A stretch of 64,000 bases of DNA from Epiperipatus broadwayi (Eukaryota > Onychophora > Udeonychophora > Euonychophora > Peripatidae), in the NCBI GenBank assembly GCA_028023455.1, contig JAQFVV010012420.1, forward strand, positions 2,666,001 through 2,730,000, given 5' to 3'. How positions within the stretch are numbered: position 1 is the first letter of the stretch; the number at the start of each line of letters is the position of its first letter. Shown here in pieces: positions 55,039 to 64,000 of the stretch. Under the pieces are notes generated by a model. It made no database searches and was not told where the DNA came from. It saw nothing but the letters and a program-made list of their open reading frames with translations. The translations under genes and the position numbers were made by a program.

Positions 55039-55482
55039 TATATTAAAATGTATCTTAATGATTAAACTAAAATCCAGTAAATTGATGATAAAAAGTTATA
55101 TTTTTTACAATATTACTGTTGATAACTCACATATTAGTATTTCATTTAATAATACATAAATGTATAAGCCATGGAGACAGTGATATATTCTGTTATATTA
55201 TTTAATCTACTAACATGAATAAAGCCACAGATACACCTAATTATTTATTAAATTAAAAAATATATACATATAAAAATTACACATTTATAGTATACTTGTG
55301 CTTTGAGTTGTACTATAGTTAATTAGACCATCAAACATCACATGATCACCATTATTTTTTGCTTGCACAAGCTGTTTTTATAGAGACAAAACTCTCCACA
55401 GAGTAGCACCACTCAGTCCAAGCCAGGGTAATCAATGGATGCAGGAAAATTTGGCAATAAAATCCTTATCTAGTGCCTATTC

Positions 55483-55541
55483 ATCCAATATTCCCAGACT
55501 AGTTTCTAACTTGTAATATTCATCAGTGAGAAATCTTGGAT
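55483..55541 (-). ncRNA. Type I hammerhead ribozyme, family A, full core retained
   Basis: Minus strand: AUCCAA, loop GAU, UUCUCA, CUGAUGA, a weak stem II, GAAA, CUAGUC, then UGGGAA, UA, UUGGAU. Stem I pairs in both parts (UUCUCA/UGGGAA and AUCCAA/UUGGAU). The segment ACUAGU is self-complementary, so stem III is minimal alone but six base pairs in a dimer. Predicted cleavage lies after the C of GUC, between 55497 and 55496. Stem II is the weakest part. Confidence 0.7.
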
Positions 55542-55680
55542 ATGAGAGCACTGTACCTTATTATTATTATTATTATTGTGTTTTCACTTTGGACTCAAAG
55601 CTTTATAGTTAGCTAAAAAAATGAAAGATGGCTGCTGGAGGGTTGCATTAGATCCTAAGATCTAGGTTGAGTGTTATAAG

Positions 55681-55739
55681 ATCCATGGCTCTTCACTGAT
55701 GAAAGCCACAAACTAGAAACTAATCTGAAGATATTGGAT
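55681..55739 (+). ncRNA. Type I hammerhead ribozyme, family A, full core, AUC site
   Basis: CUGAUGA, GAAA and ACUAAUC are present; inner stem I is UCUUCA/UGAAGA, perfectly paired and different at both strands from other copies. Outer stem I is AUCCA/UGGAU-like. Predicted cleavage after 55725. Stem II is weak (AAGC-CACA-AACU). Confidence 0.65.
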
Positions 55740-55931
55740 AAGTTTGCACTAGATAGAGATTTTATGCATAGACCTTCCTGCATCCATTGATTACTCTGGA
55801 TTGCAATGAGTAGTGCTACTGTATGAAGACTTTTGCCTCTGTGTATATTTAATTAAATTATAACTGTTTCAAAAAATAAATACATGCAACCTGTATACTA
55901 AGAAAAGCTTATTTAATACTTTAACAACATA

Positions 55932-58596
55932 AGAAAGTTACTGTTAACACTAACTGAAATAATTATAGAAAATATACAAGCCATTATACAATTACAAATA
56001 TCCAGTAACGCCCTCTGTTTAAAGATCTATATCTCAATAATAGCAAACCTTAAAATGATACCACTTTAAGGTTGTATGCTAAACGATGTTAAATATTGAA
56101 ATACAGACCTACTCAAACACAGAGCATGAAATTTTAAATAAGCAAACGATCTTAAATTTTTTTGCTAATAAACTAACAAGTTTACAAAGTTATTAAAGAC
56201 AAACTAAACATTAGATTTTAATCTTTAAATTCCTCCCAAACTATAAATGAAAAGAAAGTTACTGTTAACACTAACTGAAATAATTATAGAAAATATACAA
56301 ACCATTATACAATTACAAATATCCAGTAACGCCCTCTGTTTAAAGATCTATATCTCAATAATAGCAAACCTTAAAATGATACCACTTTAAGGTTGTATGC
56401 TAAACGATGTTAAATATTGAAATACAGACCTACTCAAACACAGAGCATGAAATTTTAAATAAGCAAACGATCTTAAATTTTTGCTAATAAACTAACAAGT
56501 TTACAAAGTTATTAAAGACAAACTAAACATTAGATTTTAATCTTTAAATACCTCCCAAACTATAAATGAAAAGAAAGTTACTGTTAACACTAACTGAAAT
56601 AATTATAGAAAATATACAAACCATTATACAATTACAAATATCCAGTAACGCCCTCTGTTTAAAGATCTATATCTCAATAATAGCAAACCTTAAAATGATA
56701 CCACTTTAAGGTTGTATGCTAAACGATGTTAAATATTGAAATACAGACCTACTCAAACACAGAGCATGAAATTTTAAATAAGCAAACGATCTTAAATTTT
56801 TGCTAATAAACTAACAAGTTTACAAAGTTATTAAAGACAAACTAAACATTAGATTTTAATCTTTAAATACCTCCCAAACTATAAATGAAAAGAAAGTTAC
56901 TGTTAACACTAACTGAAATAATTATAGAAAATATACAAACCATTATACAATTACAAATATCCAGTAACGCCCTCTGTTTAAAGATCTATATCTCAATAAT
57001 AGCAAACCTTAAAATGATACCACTTTACGGTTGTATGCTAAACGATGTTAAATATTGAAATACAGACCTACTCAAACACAGAGCATGAAATTTTAAATAA
57101 GCAAACGATCTTAAATTTTTGCTAATAAACTAACAAGTTTACAAAGTTATTAAAGACAAACTAAACATTAGATTTTAATCTTTAAATACCTCCCAAACTA
57201 TAAATGAAAAGAAAGTTACTGTTAACACTAACTGAAATAATTATAGAAAATATACAAACCATTATACAATTACAGAGGGCGTTACTGGATATTTGTAATT
57301 GTATAATGGTTTGTATATTTTCTATAATTATTTCAGTTAGTGTTAACAGTAACTTTCTTTTCATTTATAGTTTGGGAGGTATTTAAAGATTAAAATCTAA
57401 TGTTTAGTTTGTCTTTAATAACTTTGTAAACTTGTTAGTTTATTAGCAAAATTTAAGATCGTTTGCTTATTTAAAATTTCATGCTCTGTGTTTGAGTAGG
57501 TCTGTATTTCAATATTTAACATCGTTTAGCATACAACCTTAAAGTGATATCATTTTAAGGTTTGCTATTATTGAGATATAGATCTTTAAACAGAGGGCGT
57601 TACTGGATATTTGTAATTGTATAATGGTTTGTATATTTTCTATAATTATTTCAGTTAGTGTTAACAGTAACTTTCTTTTCATTTATAGTTTGGGAGGAAT
57701 TTAAAGATTAAAATCTAATGTTTAGTTTGTCTTTAATAACTTTGTAAACTTGTTAGTTTATTAGCAAAAATTTAAGATAGTTTGCTTATTTAAAATTTCA
57801 TGCTCTGTGTTTGAGTAGGTCTGTATTTCAATATTTAACATCGTTTAGCATACAATCTTAAAGTGGTATCATTTTAAGGTTTGCTATTATTGAGATATAG
57901 ATCTTTAAACAGAGGGCGTTACTGGATATTTGTAATTGTATAATGGTTTGTATATTTTCTATAATTATTTCAGTTAGTGTTAACAGTAACTTTCTTTTCA
58001 TTTATAGTTTGGGAGGTATTTAAAGATTAAAATCTAATGTTTAGTTTGTCTTTAATAACTTTGTAAACTTGTTAGTTTATTAGCAAAATTTAAGATCGTT
58101 TGCTTATTTAAAATTTCATGCTCTGTGTTTGAGTAGGTCTGTATTTCAATATTTAACATCGTTTAGCATACAACCTTAAAAGTGGTAATCATTTTAGGTT
58201 TGCTATTATTGAGATATAGATCTTTAAACAGAGGGCGTTACTGGATATTTGTAATTGTATAATGGTTTGTATATTTTCTATAATTATTTCAGTTAGTGTT
58301 AACAGTAACTTTCTTTTCATTTATAGTTTGGGAGGTATTTAAAGATTAAAATCTAATGTTTAGTTTGTCTTTAATAACTTTGTAAACTTGTTAGTTTATT
58401 AGCAAAAATTTAAGATCGTTTGCTTATTTAAAATTTCATGCTCTGTGTTTGAGTAGGTCTGTATTTCAATATTTAACATCGTTTAGCATACAACCTTAAA
58501 GTGGTATCATTTTAAGGTTTGCTATTATTGAGATATAGATTTTTAAACAGAGGGCGTTACTGGATATTTGTAATTGTATAATGGTTTGTATATTTT
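55932..58596. mobile_element. Family C: palindromic array of 319-bp monomers, 12-bp TSD
   Basis: About 4.2 head-to-tail copies in one direction (AAGAAAGTTACTG at 55931, 56252, 56571, 56890, 57209; period 319-321) switch at 57272 to about 4.1 copies in the other direction (CAGAGGGCGTT at 57272, 57591, 57910, 58229, 58548). The hinge is a 19-nt spacer between exactly complementary arms. TTTAACAACATA occurs at both edges (55920-55931 and 58597-58608), a perfect 12-bp target duplication. Monomers are nearly identical, so the array is young. The 60-codon mirrored frames near 57200-57386 are by-products of the hinge. No hammerhead core was found in the monomer. Confidence 0.9.
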
Positions 58597-58608
58597 TTTA
58601 ACAACATA

Positions 58609-60140
58609 GTATACTGAGTATCAATTACATTTTTCAGGAATAAGTTTAAAAAGATTGGGGAATTGAGGCAATTCAATATTTGCAGAACATCAAAAGGCAT
58701 TTAATCATAAATTTGAACCTTCTAGCACTGAAATTGTTTGCAAAGAAAGAAATGACACCAAAACAAATAAAAATAAAAGAAGTATAGTCCACGGCAAATT
58801 ATCCAAACGCCATCAATCGAAGGGATGCCTGCTTTACAATATCTAGAAAATAGGCAGGATACTGATTTGCATAAATTTGTATTCATTACGTTTAATATAT
58901 AATAATGGCTATGAACATGGAGTAAACATGCTCCAAAAGTGCTAAGTTAAACTTTGTTATCTGTGAAATTTTTTATTAACTTCACCTATATACGTTTAAA
59001 GCGTATTACAAGTATAACTGTTTGTGCAATATTTAATAACTGTGTAAGTATATAATATAATTTTAAAAAGCAATTTCTGCTCGGAATTTCTGACGTTTAA
59101 TTTAACTCAATGGTTTGTTAGTTATTGTTTTGATTATATTATTAATAAATAGTATTTATATTTTGAATTTTGCTAATTTTTAAAATAATTTAAATATTAT
59201 TATGACTATTCAGGTAGAAAACAAACCATCTCCACAAAGTCTAAATAAATGGATATTTGCCCATTTCAACAGATACATATGCTGTCGTAATTAAAAGAAA
59301 TATTTAAAGTCAATAATATATATATACAGAATTATATGTTTTAAATGGCATTCTTTTCAAATCATTGTATTCGATTCTCTTTTCCGAATGCATAGTTATT
59401 AAGTCTGCAATAAAATCCACCTGGTGCTCAAATTATAAATTAACATCAAAATCATTTTATAATCATTACAAACATATTCTCTTTAAAAAGTAATAATTTT
59501 AATACTTTGAAAATAATAATGCTTTTCATACTACTAAAAGGAAGATAAAGAGACTTTCTTATATATATTGAGACCAAAATGTCTATGACAATAGTTTATT
59601 AATATAATGTTAGTTATGCTGGTGTTTAAATGAAATTTTAATATGACTTAATGATACGGAAAAATATTTTAAAAAAAATTACTATAAAATATTCAACATT
59701 ACTATATATTGAGAAGCTTAAATATTGTTAAGATCATAAAACCATATATGTGTATTATCACTACTTTGTAGAATATGTGTGAATATGAAAAAAATGGTTT
59801 TTCCCAATATTATTTTAGAATAAATTTAAAATAATTATGTAAAGCTAAAATAATCAAATAATATTGGTTCTTATTGAGGTCATTATTTTTATTAAAATAA
59901 AAATAAAAAAATTGGGAGAACAATAGTTGCTTGCTATTTTCAAATATTAACTTTTATGCTAACCAAAATATGAAAAGTAAATACTGGATATGAGATTTCA
60001 TAATCGCATTTGTAATCAGAATAAAATTTATTAAGATTGAATAAAAAATACTTGAAAATACTTTAAATTAAATGAATAGCAATTAAAGTGTTTATCTGTA
60101 ATTATATTTGAAGAGTTGGATTTAGATAACATGTTTAAAT
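58609..60140. other. AT-rich DNA, no gene seen
   Basis: No repeat partner or coding signal recognised on either strand. Confidence 0.45.
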
Positions 60141-60464
60141 ATAGAGTATTTGAACTCAGATGAATAATATTGGCATCAGAATGGGATTTGGGTTTTCATC
60201 ATCAGATTTTCAATGATGTGGATGGCTGAAAAGAAGCCTGTCCATTAAAGTATGAAGATTTGCTATCTTAATATAAACTGAGCACTGATTATATATATAT
60301 GGGAGATGATAATCTGGACCAATTGATGAGTGCTGGTTTAGCACAAAACACGTATATTGGTGATTATTTATATTTTATCATGTGTGTGGTCATGTGTATC
60401 TCAATTGTATGAGATAGTGTGGATAGTTGAAGGGTGCTTGAAAATGTGAGTTCAAATCTTCTAT
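60141..60464 (+). mobile_element. Family B single copy with short inverted left end
   Basis: Ends ATAGAGTATTTGAACTCA and TGAGTTCAAATCTTCTAT are inverted. After about 24 bp the left side switches to ATAATATTGGCATCAG, the same inner end as the copy at 14254. A hammerhead-like segment lies at 60311-60365. No target repeat found. Confidence 0.72.
60311..60365 (+). ncRNA. Family B hammerhead-like motif, decayed
   Basis: Core UUGAUGA (C3 lost), perfect stem II GUGCU-GGUUU-AGCAC, AAAA, then ACACGUAU and stem I ACCAA/UUGGU. Confidence 0.45.
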
Positions 60465-63400
60465 ACTTATAATTAAGCTCCAGAATTATGAAGAGTGCCT
60501 GGTTTTCAAATCTTTATAACATGTTTACAAAATAACACACTGATTATGTAGGCAGATGACTTAATATAAATATAACTATTGGCTATAGTCAGTATTCATT
60601 TTCATTTTTTCAGTTCAAACTTTCAACTATTTAAATGATTCATCACAATAAAGTTGCAAATTAGAAAACTGTAAAAAGAAATCAGAGAAAAAAAGTGAAC
60701 AATTCACCGGAATTTATAAATTGAAACTAAAGTTAATGATTAGATAACCAATTGATACAGCAGATGAGTGTTACTTTAATTCATTTGTATCTTTAATATT
60801 ATGATATCATTTAAGGTAAATAAAAATATACCAATACAATGAGCTAGGGCACTCTCTTTAAAATTGCAGGTTTTGCAAAAATTATGAAAGAAGAATTTTT
60901 AATGTCATTGCCTGCTAAATCATAAAATTAAAACATAGATTGACTTATCTACAGAATATTGCCTGTTAAATTATGAGCTTGAAAACTTAGTTAAAATGTC
61001 TACAGTATAAATCATGAACATGTAAAATAATATGTCTGTCTACTACATGTAGCATGCTGCAAGATATTGAATTCTGAAGGATAAATTTTAAAGAAACCAA
61101 TAGAAAAGGAAACATTTAAAACTAACAAGAGAACATCGGAAAAGTATAAATTGCTCTACTACAAATATAAACTGTAGATGAGAATTCAAATTTTTATATT
61201 ATTCAAATATATATATATTGTAAAAGATCTTATGCTTTACATAATTAATCTTTGAGCAATATTTTTGTAATTTTCTATAATCATAATTATTTTCTATTTT
61301 GAAATCTAATATTTATTATATTCTAAAATAATACTGTGAAATATACATTGAAGTAACCTTTGAATCAATTTGCAGCCCACACATTTTGCTCATATTTTAT
61401 TTTACATTAAAATAAATAACATATTGTTAATTATTACTCTTTATTAAATAATTAATTGGGCAACATGTCATATGGGCATTATACTAACATATATACATTT
61501 ATTTGATTTATTTTATTTTTGTATAAATATCCATGTATCTATACTTTAATTTCAATTATGAAATCAGGATTATATAGACACTCATATTGTTTTGCTATAG
61601 CCAGATAGTAAATTTAATAGCATATTTAACAACTCTTGTTTTCCAAATAATTTATAAATCAGGACAATGTATATGTGTAGGTTTTCAATTAGTAATAATT
61701 TACCTTTGTTGTTATATTTATATGTAACAAGACTAAAATTTTTAATAAATTAAAATTCTGCATCAGATATACTCTATTTTCTAAAATATAGTCTATGCTG
61801 GGTTATAGATTCTTTACATACACATATTTATCTAGTACATCATAATCAAAGAGTATGATCTAAAGACATGTTAGATATCCAAGAATGTGAGCAATGGGTA
61901 TTGTTGAAAGAATTGTAAGAAATAATCCAAGCTTGAAAAAATTAGAACTCTCTCCCACAGCAATTAAAGCTGAATCCAAAAAATAAAATAAAAGCTGGAT
62001 TTTATTATGTAATTCTTTCTGCACATATGTATTAATCTAATAATCTAAAACATGGGATGTCTACGTTGTGTCATGAAAATATGTAAACCTGGATTTTTTA
62101 ACACTCCAATTTGTTGGATATGATTTCTCATAAAATGACTGCCTGATATCTGCTTTGATCATCAGAGAATGATTTCTTACTCTCATAATATTCATTCACA
62201 TAAATGGGCAAACAATGCTCAGTCAAGCATATAGTTAAACTATCCTCATATTAATAAACATTCTATCGCATAATTTGGTACCTCAATATACAGATTTGAA
62301 ATCAAATGAATATATTTAGTTGTTTTTTCTATTTATACCAGCACATAATTTTGTTCCAAAATACAAGAGATAAAAATATTATATTTTCACTCTGAGATAA
62401 GGGTATACATTTACTAGTGCTTTTTTCAGGTAGATAAAATTGGCTATACTAAATTTGGGTCAAGATTAAAATCACTATAGTAATAGTAATAATAATGATG
62501 CTGATGATGATAATGATGTGTTATAAAATTAATCAATAAAAATAAGTAGTAACCAATATAGGAAGCAGCATGGAGTGAAAGAATAAAGAACAGTGAAATA
62601 ATTAGGATAAGTAGGCTTAACTAAAATTTAAAAGACAAATTCATGGTAGGCAAACTAAAAAATAACAAGCTGAAAAAAGGATTAAAAAAGAAAAGACGTG
62701 GATGTCCAAAGAGGAAGAAAATTAAATGAAGAGAGAAGATGATAATTCAAATTTAATGAAAAATTTTTTTTTAAAAAAAAAGGGGGGGATTTTGATTGAG
62801 AATAAAATGAAGATGGAGAAAATAAATAATAATTGCAACAATCACTATAAATGATCACTAGATTTAAAACAAAGATAGATCAGCAATTAAAAGAAATAAT
62901 GCAGTTTAAACAACAACAAAAAATTAAAAATATAAGAAAGACAAGATAGCAAAATGGAGAGAAGCTATAATCATAATATTATTGACTATCTACCTACAAC
63001 AATAAACAGGAAGTTAAACTAAAACAAAATTAATAATGAAAAAAATATATAGCATATGAATACAAAAGTAGATAAAAATTATTAAAAATATATGGAAACA
63101 ATAAACAAAACAAAAAAAATCTATGAAAAAATTTAAAATGTTTTAGAAAAATATAGAAATTGTAAAATGTATAAATACTATAAAAACAACTATAAATAAT
63201 GTAAAAGTTCTACAAGACTTTAAACTTGATAAAGAGCCTAAGATATCATAAACTGGATATAATTGCAAAAGAAAATGTACTCTTTCTCAATAATATGTAT
63301 GTTGAAGAAAAACTATTGGAGAAAAACACACACGACAAATATACATAAAAATTTTATTGGGGAAAACATTCCAGGATACTTACTGAAATTATTAAAATTC

Positions 63401-64000
63401 AGTAGAAAGAAAGACTTTTCCTAATATCTCAATGTCTGATTTTTAATAACAAACATTTAGAATATATTAGAAGTTTGGATAATCATAGAAATTCAAAAAG
63501 AGTATAGTTTTTCTTCATATTGCATCTTAGAAATGGAGTAGACAGTCAAAATAAAAGAAGGCATTCCAAGAATAAAAAGAAATATGAGAAATAGTCACAT
63601 CTAAATAGAATATCAAACTGACTTACAACATAGCAAGATGAATATAGAAGCATGTGAAGAGGGATAAAGAGAAAGTCTAGTAATGACTCTGGTTCAGTAC
63701 ATGACTTTGCAGAAGTTTACTCTGATGCTTGATAACAATACCCAAACAAGTTAAAGAAGTAATAACCTTAAGGATAAACCATTTCTTTGTAAAATGAATT
63801 AGATAGTACAAGACTGAATTTAATGTAAATAGAAAACTTAAATGGCTGAGATTGTTTGAAATAATGTTTTCCATAGTGAGCTTTATTGTTTTCATTTATA
63901 AATAGATTATACTTGGATGTAAATACTGTAATAAACAAAAATTTGAGTTATGTTAAAAAACCTTGTCTAAAAGAAATATAAACAAAAATGTTTAAAAATA
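60465..64000. other. AT-rich DNA with possible decayed repeat remnants
   Basis: A lysine/arginine-rich stretch near 62690 (KKRRGCPKRKK) and A-rich sequence to 63700 resemble worn-out LINE material, but no RT or endonuclease motif can be placed. The frame at 63677-63895 (-) has no recognisable content. Confidence 0.35.

Larger units (their letters stand above)
55326..55843. mobile_element. Family A element 4, head-to-head pair, 12-bp TSD
   Basis: Flanks TATAGTTAATTA (55314-55325) and TATATTTAATTA (55844-55855) match at 11 of 12. Inside are two inverted family A copies separated by a (TTA)n and CTTTGGACTCAAAGC centre. Outward ends carry the CAAAACTCTCCA and ACTTTTGCCTCTG motifs. Both hammerheads (55483-55541 minus, 55681-55739 plus) keep CUGAUGA and GAAA, making this the best-preserved ribozyme pair in the window. 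Confidence 0.82.

Noticed and set aside
57182-57386. Two mirrored 60-codon frames as a gene pair
   Set aside because: They arise from the two strands of the family C palindrome hinge.
55932-58596. Hammerhead ribozyme in the family C monomer
   Set aside because: Neither strand contains CUGANGA; the nearest string, CTGAAAT, lacks G8 and A9 and has no flanking stems.

Overview
The window looks like AT-rich, intron-containing nuclear DNA of a metazoan. The mix of non-LTR retrotransposons, tRNA-derived SINEs, an hAT-type element, long (AT)n and (TAA)n runs and several tandem/inverted repeat families would suit a lophotrochozoan, perhaps a cephalopod mollusc. That placement is a low-confidence inference. 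There are no prokaryotic genes and no CRISPR array. The only convincing host-gene piece is one exon at 20539-20930 on the minus strand. It encodes a lysine/glutamate-rich N-terminus and has good splice sites on both sides. Nearly everything else recognisable is mobile DNA.

Layout: 1-1025 partial reverse transcriptase reading off the left edge, abutting a 310-bp (TAA)n run; 2655-3406, 9599-10448, 15072-15729 and 55326-55843 four insertions of repeat family A; 7481-8092 a large foldback; 8994-9095 and 15948-16048 two tRNA-like SINEs with clear target duplications; 13909-14736 an hAT-like element with a family B copy nested in it; 16563-17250 copies of a conserved 54-bp core beside a hairpin element; 23401-28510 a young element with about 2.2-kb LTRs and almost no interior; 33240-35870 a decayed RTE-like LINE; 44.3-44.9, 47.6-48.3 and 49.9-51.6 kb family B inverted/tandem arrays around a 0.55-kb duplicated segment; 54.1-55.0 kb family F; 55932-58596 family C, a 2.7-kb palindrome of 319-bp tandem monomers; and more AT-rich DNA to 64000.

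The main result is that families A (monomer about 450 bp) and B (about 462 bp) carry what reads as a type I hammerhead ribozyme. The parts are a CUGAUGA core, stem-loop II, GAAA, a very short palindromic stem III ending in a cleavage triplet, and a two-part stem I. One family A copy (55483-55541) keeps all three core elements, and the two halves of the same insertion differ by paired, compensatory stem I changes. Insertions of A, B and C are flanked by 12-14-bp target site duplications and are built as head-to-tail monomers joined to inverted partial copies. In A and B the ribozyme strand always points outward from the inversion. Established comparators are metazoan retrozymes and the hammerheads of Penelope-like elements. 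I see no GIY-YIG/Penelope reverse transcriptase here, so these would be non-autonomous. Structure calls were made by eye and need covariance-model searching and cleavage assays.
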